Shown: positions 17,716 through 27,268, counted from the first letter of the stretch. The stretch is DNA of 64,000 nucleotides from Neotamlana nanhaiensis (GCF_000943555.1 NZ_JTDV01000003.1:403009-467008); one strand, 5' to 3'. Translations and numbers: made by a program. Notes: generated by a model from the letters alone, not told the origin.

Positions 17716-20169
17716 ATGCCAAATTTTGTTGATGTCATTATACCCATTCCGTTGCAAAAACTGTTTACTTACAGTATTTCATCCGCTGAAGCAGATTTTT
17801 TGCAAGTAGGTGTTCGGGTAGCAGTTCCGTTTGGTAAAAGTAAAATTTATACAGGTATTGTTTACCGGATTCATACCGAAGCTCCAACTGCCTATGAAGC
17901 CAAGGAAATTCATCAAATTTTAGATGGCAGTCCCATTGTAAATACAAAACAGTTGCAACTTTGGCAATGGATTGCTAATTATTATATGTGTACGTTAGGA
18001 GATATAATGCGTGCTGCTTTGCCAAGTGCATTTATTTTAGAAAGCGAGACATTAATTTCAAAAAACAATCAAAAAACCATTGATGAATCAATGCTTAAAG
18101 ATGATGAGTTTTTAATTTACGAAGCGCTTCATCATCAATCATCTTTAAAAATTCATGATGTTTCTAATATTTTAAATAAGAAAAATGTACTGCCGGTAAT
18201 AAAAGCGTTAATTGAAAAAGAAGCAATTAAAGTAGAAGAAGAAGTTTATGAGAAGTATATTCCTAAACTAGTTCGATATGTAAGGTTGCATTCAAAATAC
18301 AATTCAGATGAAGCGCTTCAAGGATTATTAGAAGATTTAGGAAGAGCTCATAAGCAAAAAGAAGTTGTTTTAAGTTTGTTTTCTTTGGCAGCCAAAACTA
18401 AAAAACCCGTAAAAGTATCGGATTTGTCGAGTGCTATTGATGCGTCATCAAGTATTATAAAAACTTTAATAGACAAAGAAATATTTGAGGTCTATCACAT
18501 TCAAACCGATCGCGTTACCTATTCGGGAGAACAAACTGAAGCTAGTAAACAGCTTAACACGCATCAAAATACAGCATATAATGAAATAGTAGAATCGTTT
18601 AAAACTCAAAATGTAACGCTTTTGCACGGTGTAACATCTTCTGGTAAAACCGAGATTTATGTTAAATTAATAGAAGATGCTTTAAGCAAAAAGCAGCAAG
18701 TATTGTATTTGTTGCCCGAAATAGCTTTAACCACGCAATTGGTAAACCGTTTACAGAGTTATTTCGGAGAGCGCGTGGCGGTTTTTCACTCAAAATATTC
18801 AACGCACGAACGCGTTGAGGTTTGGAATAATGTTTTAAGCAATTCTAAAAAAGCACAGATAGTTTTAGGAGCGCGGTCGTCTATTTTTATGCCTTTTGAT
18901 AATTTAGGATTAATAATTGTAGATGAAGAACATGAGCAATCCTTTAAACAATTCGATCCTGCGCCACGATATCAAGCGCGAGATACGGCTGTGGTTTTAG
19001 CAAATTTACATAAGGCAAAAGTCCTTTTAGGATCGGCCACCCCAAGTTTAGAGAGTTATTATAATGCTAAACAAAATAAATACGGTTTGGTAGAGCTTTT
19101 TCAGCGATTTAATAATGTGCTTATGCCAGATATAGAATTGGTTGACGTGCAAGATAAACGCAAAAAAAAGCTAATGAAAGGACATTTTAGCGACCGGTTA
19201 ATAGAAGAAATGAGCGAAGCTTTAAGCGAGGGCTACCAAGTTATTTTGTTTCAAAACCGTCGTGGATTTTCGCCAATTATAGAGTGTAATACCTGTGGTA
19301 ATTCGCCACAATGCCCAAATTGCGATGTAAGTTTAACGTTTCATCAATACAGAAATCAATTGCGATGCCATTATTGTGGCTATAACACCACCATGGTAAA
19401 AAACTGTATGGCATGTGGTAGCCCAGAGTTGGATAGTAAAGGTTTTGGAACGCAGCAAATTGAGGAAGAGGTAAAAATACTATTTCCAGATTATAAAGTG
19501 GCGCGAATGGACTTAGATACCACACGCGGAAAATACGGATATCAAAAAATAATTACAGCGCTAGAACAACAAGAAATAGATATTTTAGTAGGCACGCAAA
19601 TGTTAACCAAAGGTTTAGATTTTAGAAATATTAAACTTGTGGGTATAATGAATGCCGATAGTATGCTTAACTTTCCCGATTTTAGAGCGCATGAGCGTAG
19701 TTTTCAGCTTATGCAACAAGTATCGGGTAGGGCTGGTAGAACAAAAGAACGTGGTAAGGTACTTATACAAACCTATAATCCGCATCACAAAATATTACAG
19801 CAGGTTTCAACAAATAACTATGCTGAAATGTTTAAGGAACAAATGGACGAGCGTTTTAATTTTAAATATCCACCCGTTTACAAACAAATAAAAATAACAT
19901 TAAAACATAAAGATTTTAATAAGGTAGAAACAGCATCAATTTGGTTTGCTAAATCGTTAAGGCAAGTTTTTAAAAACAATGTTTTGGGGCCAGAAGCGCC
20001 ACCTGTGGCTAGAATTCGTAATCAGTTTCATAAGAACATTTTAATAAAAATACCTAAACAGCAGTCGTTACAAAAAACAAAAGAAGCTATTATTAAGATA
20101 AATAATAGCTTCCAGAGTATAAAAGATTTTCGGTCGGTTAGAGTAATTCTAAATGTCGATAACTTTTAG
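17716..20169 (+). CDS. priA: Primosomal protein N' (replication restart helicase)
   Basis: An 817-residue superfamily 2 DNA helicase that recognises stalled forks and reloads the replisome. The N-terminal DNA-binding domain begins PNFVDVIIPIPLQKLFTYSI. Walker A is HGVTSSGKTEIY, Walker B IIVDEEHEQSF. The zinc-binding region has four Cys pairs (CNTCG, CPNC, CHYCG, CMACG). GTQMLTKGLDF and VSGRAGRTKERGKV are helicase motifs V and VI. The frame is also open from a TTG at 17710, but that lies in a promoter-like box; family N-termini start at or near the ATG. Confidence 0.97.
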   Translation: MPNFVDVIIPIPLQKLFTYSISSAEADFLQVGVRVAVPFGKSKIYTGIVYRIHTEAPTAYEAKEIHQILDGSPIVNTKQLQLWQWIANYYMCTLGDIMRAALPSAFILESETLISKNNQKTIDESMLKDDEFLIYEALHHQSSLKIHDVSNILNKKNVLPVIKALIEKEAIKVEEEVYEKYIPKLVRYVRLHSKYNSDEALQGLLEDLGRAHKQKEVVLSLFSLAAKTKKPVKVSDLSSAIDASSSIIKTLIDKEIFEVYHIQTDRVTYSGEQTEASKQLNTHQNTAYNEIVESFKTQNVTLLHGVTSSGKTEIYVKLIEDALSKKQQVLYLLPEIALTTQLVNRLQSYFGERVAVFHSKYSTHERVEVWNNVLSNSKKAQIVLGARSSIFMPFDNLGLIIVDEEHEQSFKQFDPAPRYQARDTAVVLANLHKAKVLLGSATPSLESYYNAKQNKYGLVELFQRFNNVLMPDIELVDVQDKRKKKLMKGHFSDRLIEEMSEALSEGYQVILFQNRRGFSPIIECNTCGNSPQCPNCDVSLTFHQYRNQLRCHYCGYNTTMVKNCMACGSPELDSKGFGTQQIEEEVKILFPDYKVARMDLDTTRGKYGYQKIITALEQQEIDILVGTQMLTKGLDFRNIKLVGIMNADSMLNFPDFRAHERSFQLMQQVSGRAGRTKERGKVLIQTYNPHHKILQQVSTNNYAEMFKEQMDERFNFKYPPVYKQIKITLKHKDFNKVETASIWFAKSLRQVFKNNVLGPEAPPVARIRNQFHKNILIKIPKQQSLQKTKEAIIKINNSFQSIKDFRSVRVILNVDNF

Positions 20170-20177
20170 TGAAACTT

Positions 20178-20201
20178 ATGTTTTATACCTAAATAAAACA
20201 T
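20178..20201 (+). terminator. Possible AT-rich terminator hairpin after priA
   Basis: ATGTTTTAT and ATAAAACAT form a 9-bp stem with a 6-base loop, 9 bases after the priA stop, followed by GTTTGTT. It is weak because the stem is almost all A-T pairs. Confidence 0.4.
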
Positions 20202-20288
20202 GTTTGTTAAACTAATCCAGACGAAAGTCAGGACTTAATTAAATATTATGAGTAGCTGAAAACGAGTTCAGCTTCAGAAGCTAAGCTT

Positions 20289-20984
20289 CTAAATATTATT
20301 TAAAGCATCAACAAGTTGTGTTTTTTTGTTTCGGCTTAACGGAATTTCGTAAGCACCAACTTCAACATTTTTACTGTTAAATCTGTCAATTTTATCTAAA
20401 TTAACAATATACGATTTATGAATTCTTAAAAACTTACCTTCAGGTAATTCTGCTTCAAACGATTTCATTGTAGATAAAACCACTAAGCTGTTTTCTTCGG
20501 TTACAAGTTTTACATAATCACCAAGGGCTTCAATCCACTTAATGTCTTTAATATAAACTTTACGTTTTTTAAGGTTACTTTTTACAAAAATATGTTCACC
20601 TTCTTCTTCATTAAAGTCTAAAGTCAATCTATGTTGCTCAATAGCTTTATCAACTGAGGTGTTAAAACGTTCTCTCGTAATTGGTTTATGTAAATAATCG
20701 GTAGCATCGTAGTTAAATGCTTTAAAAGCATATTCGGTTTTACCAGTTACAAAAATAATTTGAGGTTTTTTGTTTAATACGTCTAACAATTCAAATCCGT
20801 TTAAAACAGGCATTTCGATATCAAGGAAAATTAAATCGACTTGATGCGTGTTTAAACCATTTTTTGTTTCAAGAGCACTGCTGTATTCAGCAATTAAATT
20901 AAGTGACGGATGATTTTCTACTAGCTTTACAATAGAAAGACGTTGTATTGCTGAATCATCTACTACTACACAGTTTAAAGTCAT
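20289..20984 (-). CDS. LytTR-type response regulator, orphan
   Basis: A 231-residue two-domain regulator. The receiver (about 1-120) has VVVDDSAIQR, the phospho-acceptor in LIFLDIEMPVLNG, and the Lys in YLHKPI. The LytTR DNA-binding domain (about 135-231) has IFVKSNLKKRKVYIKDIKWI, the VLSTMKSFEAELP segment and FLRIHKSYIVNLDKIDRF. Such proteins bind direct repeats as dimers and control envelope or secretion genes in Bacteroidota. No histidine kinase is adjacent. A small palindrome AGAAGCTAAGCTTCT overlaps the stop codon and may help end transcription. Confidence 0.93.
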   Translation of the reverse strand: MTLNCVVVDDSAIQRLSIVKLVENHPSLNLIAEYSSALETKNGLNTHQVDLIFLDIEMPVLNGFELLDVLNKKPQIIFVTGKTEYAFKAFNYDATDYLHKPITRERFNTSVDKAIEQHRLTLDFNEEEGEHIFVKSNLKKRKVYIKDIKWIEALGDYVKLVTEENSLVVLSTMKSFEAELPEGKFLRIHKSYIVNLDKIDRFNSKNVEVGAYEIPLSRNKKTQLVDALNNI

Positions 20985-21128
20985 AACATTTTAAATTATT
21001 TCGGTTAAGATATCGACAATATTACAATAAATTCCGCTAAAAACCAAAAATCATCGGTGAAATGTGGTTTTTAACATTTTTTTAACAATTGGGTTTTGTT
21101 ACTTTTTGCAATATAAAAGAGAGAATAG

Positions 21129-21159
21129 TTGTCTAATATACAAATATTATTTATTTTTG
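21129..21159 (+). promoter_or_regulatory. Bacteroidota promoter of the rpsF-rpsR-rplI operon
   Basis: TTG at 21129-21131 and TATTTTTG at 21152-21159, 20 bases apart, match the Bacteroidota -33/-7 consensus. The -7 box ends 32 bases before the rpsF ATG. Confidence 0.75.
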
Positions 21160-21191
21160 CAGCCAATTTTTAATTTTTAAAAAATATATTT

Positions 21192-21530
21192 ATGAATCAT
21201 TATGAAACTGTTTTCATCTTAAATCCCGTTTTATCTGAAGATCAGATAAAGGAAACAGTAAAGAAATACGAAGATTTTCTTGTTTCTAACGGTGCTAAGA
21301 TGATATCAAAAGAAGATTGGGGCTTAAAAAAATTAGCTTACCCAATTCAAAACAAAAAAAGTGGCTTTTACCATTTATTTGAGTACACTGTACCAGGAGA
21401 AGTTATTACTACTCTTGAATTAGAGTTTAGACGCGACGAGCGTTTTATGCGTTATTTAACTGTAAAGTTAGATAAGCACGCGGTAGCTTGGGCAGAACGT
21501 AGAAGAGAAAAACTAAAAGTAAAAGCGTAA
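21192..21530 (+). CDS. rpsF: 30S ribosomal protein S6
   Basis: A 112-residue protein of the S6 family, which pairs with S18 on the platform of the small subunit. MNHYETVFILNPVLSEDQI is the typical N-terminus, followed by EDWGLKKLAYPIQNKKSGFY and FRRDERFMRYLTVKLDKHA. It is first in the conserved rpsF-rpsR-rplI operon; rpsR follows after 3 bases. Confidence 0.98.
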   Translation: MNHYETVFILNPVLSEDQIKETVKKYEDFLVSNGAKMISKEDWGLKKLAYPIQNKKSGFYHLFEYTVPGEVITTLELEFRRDERFMRYLTVKLDKHAVAWAERRREKLKVKA

Positions 21531-21533
21531 ATC

Positions 21534-21833
21534 ATGGCAACATCTATAGAACAACAATCTAAAGGAAAAAAAGATGGTGAAATTAGATATTTAACACCAT
21601 TAAATATTGAAACAAACAAACAAAAGAAATATTGTCGTTTCAAAAAATCTGGTATTAAATATATCGATTATAAAGATCCAGATTTCTTATTAAAGTTTGT
21701 AAACGAGCAAGGTAAAATTTTACCACGTCGTTTAACAGGAACTTCTTTAAAATACCAAAGAAAAGTATCTGTTGCTGTAAAAAGAGCGCGTCATTTAGCT
21801 TTAATGCCTTACGTAGCAGATTTATTAAAATAA
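21534..21833 (+). CDS. rpsR: 30S ribosomal protein S18
   Basis: A 99-residue S18 protein that binds 16S rRNA together with S6. The core [40 protein letters not shown] and [12 protein letters not shown] is normal. An N-terminal extension of about 20 residues ([15 protein letters not shown]) precedes it, as is usual in flavobacteria. It is the middle gene of the operon. Confidence 0.98.
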   Translation: MATSIEQQSKGKKDGEIRYLTPLNIETNKQKKYCRFKKSGIKYIDYKDPDFLLKFVNEQGKILPRRLTGTSLKYQRKVSVAVKRARHLALMPYVADLLK

Positions 21834-21846
21834 AATACCGATAACA

Positions 21847-22290
21847 ATGGAACTTATATTAAAACAAGACGTTGAGAATTTAGGATTTAAAGACGATGTT
21901 GTAACAGTAAAGAACGGTTACGGTAGAAACTTTTTAATTCCTACAGGAAAAGCTATTTTAGCAACTGTGTCTGCTAAAAAAGTATTAGCTGAAAACTTAA
22001 AGCAAAGAGCTTTTAAAGAAAAGAAAATTGTTGATGATGCTAATGCTATTGCAGAAGCGTTAAAAGCTTTAGAAGTAAAAATTGCAGCAAAAGTTGGTGC
22101 TGGAGATAAACTTTTTGGTTCGGTTAACAATATTGATGTTGCCGAAGCTTTAGAAAAAGAAGGTCAAAACATCGAGAAAAAATTCATTACTGTAACTACA
22201 GTTAAGCGTTTAGGTAAATACAACGCTAGTGTACGTTTACACAGAGATGTAATTGTAGATTTACCTTTTGAAGTTATTGCACAAGCATAA
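21847..22290 (+). CDS. rplI: 50S ribosomal protein L9
   Basis: A 147-residue L9. The N-terminal rRNA-binding domain has MELILKQDVENLGFKDDVVT and KNGYGRNFLIPTGKAILA. A long connecting helix follows, then the C-terminal domain with AAKVGAGDKLFGSVNNIDVA. It is last in the S6-S18-L9 operon, 13 bases after rpsR, and is followed by a clear terminator. Confidence 0.98.
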   Translation: MELILKQDVENLGFKDDVVTVKNGYGRNFLIPTGKAILATVSAKKVLAENLKQRAFKEKKIVDDANAIAEALKALEVKIAAKVGAGDKLFGSVNNIDVAEALEKEGQNIEKKFITVTTVKRLGKYNASVRLHRDVIVDLPFEVIAQA

Positions 22291-22318
22291 CAACAAGCCA
22301 AAAGCTTAGTATAAAATT

Positions 22319-22347
22319 AAACCACTCTGTTACGGGTGGTTTTTTTA
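22319..22347 (+). terminator. Rho-independent terminator of the rpsF operon
   Basis: AAACCAC and GTGGTTT flank a 10-base loop and run into seven Ts, 29 bases after the rplI stop. Confidence 0.85.
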
Positions 22348-22504
22348 TGCTTATATTTTTCGATTAATACCTTATATGCTTAAATTTGCGCTCCAAATTT
22401 GACGAACATTTTTATAAGCAAGTATTATTTTCATAACTTTTTTAGTCAATAAATACCAAAAACCGATATAAAAATTAAAGAGTTCGAGAATGCTATTATA
22501 AAAT

Positions 22505-22975
22505 ATGAAATATAGAAGATTAACTAAAGAGCAGTTTGAAGAATTACACCAAGAATTTATAAACTTTTTGGCAACCCAAAGTATAACACACGACGAATGG
22601 GAAAACTTAAAAGTGAATAAACCAGAATTAGCCGAAACCGAACTAGACGTGTTTAGCGATTTAATTTGGGAAGGTGTTTTAAATAAAGCTGAATTTTTAG
22701 AACATTTTGCACCACAACACATGTATTTGTTTCATTTAAAAGAAGATAAAATGCATGCCATAGTTGTGAACGTAAAAAACGAAAATATCGATATTACAAC
22801 ACAAGAAGGCTATGACTGGCTTCGTGAGCATTTAATGGACGATAGCGTAGAGTTTTTACAAGCCGATAAAGATTATACCGACGATAAAAATGCCGATAAG
22901 TTTAAAATGATTGAGCAAGGTGCGGTTATAACTAAAGGTGAACTTTACAGCTATTTTAATAAGTTGATAAATTAA
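22505..22975 (+). CDS. Small conserved flavobacterial protein (DUF6495-like)
   Basis: A 156-residue soluble acidic protein. It opens KYRRLTKEQFEELHQEFINF and continues with ITHDEWENLKVNKPELAE, VFSDLIWEGVLNKAEFLEHF and FHLKEDKMHAIVV. From memory it resembles the DUF6495 family of Flavobacteriia, which has no known function; the family name should be treated as tentative. There is no signal peptide or membrane span. It lies between the S6-S18-L9 operon and hisS. A short hairpin follows its stop by about seven bases. Confidence 0.75.
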   Translation: MKYRRLTKEQFEELHQEFINFLATQSITHDEWENLKVNKPELAETELDVFSDLIWEGVLNKAEFLEHFAPQHMYLFHLKEDKMHAIVVNVKNENIDITTQEGYDWLREHLMDDSVEFLQADKDYTDDKNADKFKMIEQGAVITKGELYSYFNKLIN

Positions 22976-22981
22976 TTAGTC

Positions 22982-23001
22982 ATTCCTGCGTAGGCAGGAA
23001 T
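22982..23001. repeat. Short flavobacterial-type hairpin repeat
   Basis: ATTCCTGC and GCAGGAAT form a perfect 8-bp stem around GTAG. It sits six bases after a stop codon and is followed by CTTTT, so it may terminate transcription. Sequences of the form CATTCCTGCGTAGGCAGGAA recur between genes in flavobacteria, as I recall, and are likely small interspersed palindromes. Confidence 0.6.
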
Positions 23002-23019
23002 CTTTTCAATTAAAACTGT

Positions 23020-23027
23020 TATTTTTG
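23020..23027 (+). promoter_or_regulatory. Candidate -7 promoter box for hisS
   Basis: TATTTTTG fits TAnnTTTG and ends 59 bases before the hisS ATG. No clear -33 TTG is present. Confidence 0.45.
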
Positions 23028-23061
23028 TTTTTTAAAATAAGTACGGAAACTAATAAATAGA

Positions 23062-23079
23062 TCCCCATTTTCATGGGGA
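23062..23079 (+). promoter_or_regulatory. Hairpin in the hisS leader
   Basis: TCCCCA and TGGGGA pair around TTTTCA and end seven bases before the hisS ATG. The stem holds the only purine-rich GGGGA near the start codon, so it could lower initiation, or it may be another small interspersed palindrome. Confidence 0.45.
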
Positions 23080-23086
23080 ATTAAAT

Positions 23087-24754
23087 ATGGCCCAAAAACC
23101 AAGTATACCAAAAGGAACCCGAGATTTTGATCCGCAAGAAGTCGCCAAACGCAACTATATTTTTAATACCATTCGAGGTGCATTTGAAACCTTTGGATTT
23201 CAACCTATTGAAACGCCAAGTTTTGAAAACTCAGATACTTTAATGGGAAAATATGGTGATGAAGGTGATAGATTGATTTTTAAAATTTTAAATTCTGGGG
23301 ATTACTTGTCGAAAGTAAAACAAAGTATTTCCTATGACTTAAAGAGGGTGTCTAGAGAATTTTGTGGAGATCAAAATCTAAATGTTTCGGAGAATATAGA
23401 TACTGATGATATCTTTATCGGTGTTAATTTTAAGGAATCTAAGTATATTTATCTTGACCAGAATGATATTGAGGTTATAAATAAGGCCTGTCTAAGTAGA
23501 CTTCGAGAACCTGTAAAGGACTATATTAATAATCACTTTGTTGGAAGAAATTGGGATGATGGCGCCTTTGCGAATTTTGTAGAAGCTGTTTTTGAAAAAC
23601 TGTTTAATTTATTCGTTGCTCAATGGTTTGTAAAATTAAGCTCTACAAAGATAGCTAATGATATTTCCGAAAAAGCACTACGTTACGATTTAACTGTTCC
23701 TTTTGCGCGTTATGTGGTACAACACCAAAACGAAATAGAGTTTCCGTTTAAACGTTACCAAATTCAACCAGTTTGGCGTGCCGATAGACCTCAAAAAGGA
23801 CGTTTTAGAGAATTTTATCAATGTGATGCCGATGTGGTTGGCAGTACAAGTTTGTGGCAAGAAGTTGAGTTTATTCAACTTTACGATGCGGTTTTCTCTA
23901 AATTAAACCTTAAAGGTGTTACCATAAAAATTAACAACCGTAAAATTTTATCGGGAATTGCCGACGTAATTGGAGCTAGCGATAAGCTAATCGATTTTAC
24001 AGTGGCTTTAGATAAGCTTGATAAAATAGGAGAGGAGAAGGTAAAAGATGAAATGCGCTCAAAAGGTATTTCTGATGAAGGTATCGAGAAGTTACAGCCT
24101 TTATTTACATTATCGGGTTCGTTTGAAGATCAAATTGAAACTTTAAAATCTATTTTATCTACTTCTGAAGATGGTAAAAAAGGCATTGAAGAATTAGCAT
24201 TTATTGATGCGGCTGTTAAAGAACTAGGTCTTTCCACAGCTACATTACAATTAGATGTTACTTTGGCACGTGGTCTTAACTATTACACTGGCGCTATATT
24301 TGAAGTGTCGGCACCAGATGGTGTAAACATGGGATCCATTGGTGGCGGTGGTCGTTACGACGATTTAACGGGCATTTTTGGGTTAAAAAATATGAGTGGT
24401 GTTGGGATTAGCTTTGGGTTGGATAGAATTTATTTGGTTTTAGAAGAACTTGATTTATTCCCCGAAACCGTTAATAACAACGTAGACGTATTGTTTATAA
24501 ACTTTGGCGACAAGGAAGCTTTATTTAGTTTGAAAGCTATTAAAAAGCTAAGAATTGATGGTATAAACGCCGAATTATATCCTGATGCTGCCAAAATGAA
24601 AAAGCAGATGACGCACGCCAACCGCAGAAATATTCCATACGTTGTGCTTGTAGGCGAAGAAGAAATAGCCTCGGAAACTTATACTTTAAAGCACATGATA
24701 ACTGGAGAGCAGTTTAAGGTAACAATAGATGAATTAATAAAACAGATTAAATAG
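23087..24754 (+). CDS. hisS: Histidyl-tRNA synthetase with an in-frame insertion
   Basis: A class II synthetase that charges tRNA-His. The start [20 protein letters not shown] is typical of Bacteroidota His[42 protein letters not shown] (motif 2), [19 protein letters not shown] (HisA) and [10 protein letters not shown] with [15 protein letters not shown] (motif 3) are intact, as is the anticodon domain. The protein is 555 residues, whereas close relatives have about 460 as I recall. The excess lies at about residues 78-192, before the [10 protein letters not shown] strand, where roughly 20 residues are expected. The frame is kept, so the enzyme may still work. Confidence 0.95.
   Translation: MAQKPSIPKGTRDFDPQEVAKRNYIFNTIRGAFETFGFQPIETPSFENSDTLMGKYGDEGDRLIFKILNSGDYLSKVKQSISYDLKRVSREFCGDQNLNVSENIDTDDIFIGVNFKESKYIYLDQNDIEVINKACLSRLREPVKDYINNHFVGRNWDDGAFANFVEAVFEKLFNLFVAQWFVKLSSTKIANDISEKALRYDLTVPFARYVVQHQNEIEFPFKRYQIQPVWRADRPQKGRFREFYQCDADVVGSTSLWQEVEFIQLYDAVFSKLNLKGVTIKINNRKILSGIADVIGASDKLIDFTVALDKLDKIGEEKVKDEMRSKGISDEGIEKLQPLFTLSGSFEDQIETLKSILSTSEDGKKGIEELAFIDAAVKELGLSTATLQLDVTLARGLNYYTGAIFEVSAPDGVNMGSIGGGGRYDDLTGIFGLKNMSGVGISFGLDRIYLVLEELDLFPETVNNNVDVLFINFGDKEALFSLKAIKKLRIDGINAELYPDAAKMKKQMTHANRRNIPYVVLVGEEEIASETYTLKHMITGEQFKVTIDELIKQIK
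23318..23660 (+). other. In-frame insertion of unknown origin inside hisS
   Basis: Codons of residues about 78-192 encode a segment not expected in His[22 protein letters not shown], then [20 protein letters not shown], then [20 protein letters not shown]. It replaces the short variable loop between the [14 protein letters not shown] strand and [11 protein letters not shown] see no intein splice residues, no direct repeats at the edges and no stop. It uses AGG and AGA in KRVSRE. The boundaries are estimates from remembered homologues. Confidence 0.65.
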
Positions 24755-24774
24755 TAAGTAAAATTTAGAATAAT

Positions 24775-24812
24775 AAAAAAAGCACTAAAATTAATTTTTT
24801 AGTGCTTTTTTT
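24775..24812. terminator. Bidirectional terminator between hisS and fcl
   Basis: AAAAAAAGCACTAAAA and TTTTTTAGTGCTTTTTTT form a long stem around a short loop, flanked by A and T runs. It can serve hisS on the plus strand and fcl on the minus strand. Confidence 0.88.
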
Positions 24813-24839
24813 GTTTAATTATATTATATATACTTATGA

Positions 24840-25922
24840 CTAATTTACAAACCAGTCATAAACTGTTTTAATACCGTCTTCAAGTTCTATTTTGTGTTTC
24901 CAACCTAGGTTGTGAAGTTTTGATGGATCGGTTAGTTTTTTCATGGTGCCATCTGGCTTTTCAGTGTTAAAGTAAAGTTCTCCTTCAAACCCAATAATTG
25001 ATTTTATTAGTTCTGCTAAAGCTTTAATACTAATGTCTTTTCCTGTGCCAATGTTAATATGTGTATTTCGTACTTCTTTACTGGTGGCATCAAAACAATC
25101 ACTAAAATTTCTGTTTTCCATTAAAAAAACGCAAGCGTCCGCCATATCTTCACTCCATAAAAATTCACGCATAGGGTTTCCGCTACCCCAAACCTCTAAT
25201 TGTACGGTTTCATTATTCTGTTTTATACCATATTTGTTTAGAATATTTAAAATGTCTGTTTCTGAAGCTTCTCCGCTAATTCCTTCAATTGGCATTTTAT
25301 TTAAATCATCTTTAATGGCGTTAAAATCATTATTAAATAACGCTTTTCCAAGATGCATTTTTCTAATTAAAGCTGGTAAAACATGCGATTTTTCCAAATC
25401 GAAATTATCGTTTGGTCCATACAAGTTTGTAGGCATAACCGAGATAAAATTGGTGCTATACTGTAAATTATAGCTTTCACACATTTTAATGCCCGCTATT
25501 TTTGCAATGGCGTAAGGCTCATTTGTATATTCTAATGTATCCGTAAGTAAATAATCTTCTTTCATTGGTTGCGGACAATTTTTAGGATAAATACAAGTAC
25601 TTCCTAAAAACATAAGCTTTTTTACACCATGTAAATAGCTTTGATGGATTACATTATTTTGAATACTTAAATTTTCGTAAATAAAATCGGCTCTATATAC
25701 ATTGTTAGCCACAATGCCTCCTACCTTAGCGGCTGCTAGAAAAACATATTCTGGTTTTTCAGTTTTAAAAAATGTTGCAACAGCTGTTGTATCGGTTAAA
25801 TCTAGCTCCTTATGTGTTCGGGTAACAAAATTACTATATCCTTTGGCTTTTAAGTTTTTTAAAATAGCACTACCTACTAAACCACGATGACCTGCAATAT
25901 AGATTTTGGAATTTTTTTCCAT
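24840..25922 (-). CDS. fcl: GDP-L-fucose synthase
   Basis: A 360-residue short-chain dehydrogenase/reductase that epimerises and reduces GDP-4-keto-6-deoxymannose to GDP-L-fucose with NADPH. The Rossmann start is IYIAGHRGLVGSAILKNL. The catalytic Ser/Cys region is MFLGSTCIYPKNCPQPMKE and the YxxxK motif is in EPYAIAKIAG. MREFLWSEDMADACVFLM and NIGTGKDISIKALAELI are usual. A stretch around residues 205-240 (IEGISGEASETDILNILNKY) lengthens it relative to E. coli Fcl. It follows gmd by 54 bases in the same direction, so the pair makes GDP-fucose for surface polysaccharide or glycoprotein. Confidence 0.96.
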   Translation of the reverse strand: MEKNSKIYIAGHRGLVGSAILKNLKAKGYSNFVTRTHKELDLTDTTAVATFFKTEKPEYVFLAAAKVGGIVANNVYRADFIYENLSIQNNVIHQSYLHGVKKLMFLGSTCIYPKNCPQPMKEDYLLTDTLEYTNEPYAIAKIAGIKMCESYNLQYSTNFISVMPTNLYGPNDNFDLEKSHVLPALIRKMHLGKALFNNDFNAIKDDLNKMPIEGISGEASETDILNILNKYGIKQNNETVQLEVWGSGNPMREFLWSEDMADACVFLMENRNFSDCFDATSKEVRNTHINIGTGKDISIKALAELIKSIIGFEGELYFNTEKPDGTMKKLTDPSKLHNLGWKHKIELEDGIKTVYDWFVN

Positions 25923-25976
25923 ATAATGTTTACTTACTTATTAATAATATGATTGCAATTGAAAATTCACAACCGT

Positions 25977-27104
25977 TTATTCAAGTTGCTTTAAAATTTT
26001 ATGTCCTGCTTTTAGTAAGTCAACATCTTTTTTCATTAGTTTAATATCAGATTGCATCATATCTTTCACCAATCCTTCTAAATCATACTCAGGAATCCAA
26101 CCTAATTTTTCTTTCGCTTTACTTGGGTCTCCAATTAATAAATCAACTTCAGTAGGACGGAAATATGTTGGATCGACAGAAAGTATTTCCTTGCCAATTT
26201 CTAATTGATAGTCTTTATTAGTGCAAGCTTTTACAAAAGCTTTTTCGTCTACGCCAGAACCTTTAAATTCTAGTTCTATACCTACCTCAAGAAATGCCAT
26301 ACGAACAAAATCGCGTACTGTAGTTGTAACTCCAGTTGCAATTACCCAATCTTCGGCCTTATCGGCTTGAAGAATCATCCACATCATTCTAACATAATCT
26401 TTAGCATGACCCCAATCGCGTTTTGCTTCAAGATTTCCTAAATATATCTTTTCTTGTAGGCCTAAAGCAATTTTGGCAACGGCACGTGTAATTTTTCTGG
26501 TAACAAATGTTTCACCACGTCTTGGTGATTCGTGATTAAATAAAATACCATTACAAGCATAAATGTTGTACGCTTCACGGTAGTTTTTTGTTATCCAAAA
26601 CCCATAAATTTTAGCAACTCCGTACGGCGATCGCGGGTAAAATGGTGAGTTTTCATCATAAAACCCTTTTTCATTTTTATTTTCTGGTAAACCTCCGTAT
26701 AATTCAGATGTGGAAGCTTGATAAACTCTAGTTTTCTTTTCTAAACCTAAAATACGAATGGCTTCTAAAATTCTTAAAGTTCCTAAACCATCAACATTAC
26801 CAACATATTCGGGAGAATCGAACGATACTTTTACGTGAGACATAGCGCCTAAATTATAAATTTCGTCTGGTTGACATTCTTGAATAATTCTGGTAAGATT
26901 CATTGAATCTGTTAAATCTCCATAGTGTAGTTTTAATCTTTGGTTAGGATCGTGAGGATCTTGGTATAAGTGATCTATTCTATCGGTATTAAAAAGAGAG
27001 GATCTTCTTTTTATACCATGAACCATGTAACCTTTTTCTAATAATAATTCTGCTAAGTAAGATCCGTCTTGACCTGTTATTCCTGTAATTAAAGCGACTT
27101 TCAT
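25977..27104 (-). CDS. gmd: GDP-mannose 4,6-dehydratase
   Basis: A 375-residue NAD(P)-dependent enzyme that converts GDP-D-mannose to GDP-4-keto-6-deoxy-D-mannose. [20 protein letters not shown] is the cofactor loop. [58 protein letters not shown] (YxxxK) and [19 protein letters not shown] are all family motifs. Length is normal. It supplies the substrate of fcl just downstream. It is separated from the phosphopantetheinyl transferase upstream by 164 non-coding bases, so it probably has its own promoter and belongs to surface glycan synthesis. Confidence 0.98.
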   Translation of the reverse strand: MKVALITGITGQDGSYLAELLLEKGYMVHGIKRRSSLFNTDRIDHLYQDPHDPNQRLKLHYGDLTDSMNLTRIIQECQPDEIYNLGAMSHVKVSFDSPEYVGNVDGLGTLRILEAIRILGLEKKTRVYQASTSELYGGLPENKNEKGFYDENSPFYPRSPYGVAKIYGFWITKNYREAYNIYACNGILFNHESPRRGETFVTRKITRAVAKIALGLQEKIYLGNLEAKRDWGHAKDYVRMMWMILQADKAEDWVIATGVTTTVRDFVRMAFLEVGIELEFKGSGVDEKAFVKACTNKDYQLEIGKEILSVDPTYFRPTEVDLLIGDPSKAKEKLGWIPEYDLEGLVKDMMQSDIKLMKKDVDLLKAGHKILKQLE

Positions 27105-27268
27105 ATATTGATAAATGTATAGGTTTTAAATTTTTTCTTTAAAATTGTTTTGTTAATAGCTTTTTTAAAATAAAATTAACATAATTAATTAGTTTACGAA
27201 ATAAGCTTTAGCTAAAAGGTTAAAAAAATGGATTACTTGTATTATTTCTTAGTTGTTGTAGGGTTAAA

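Noticed and set aside
23318..23660. Intein or group II intron in hisS
   Set aside because: No N-terminal Cys/Ser block, no terminal HN-Cys/Ser/Thr block and no intron structure; the insert is also too short for a typical intein.
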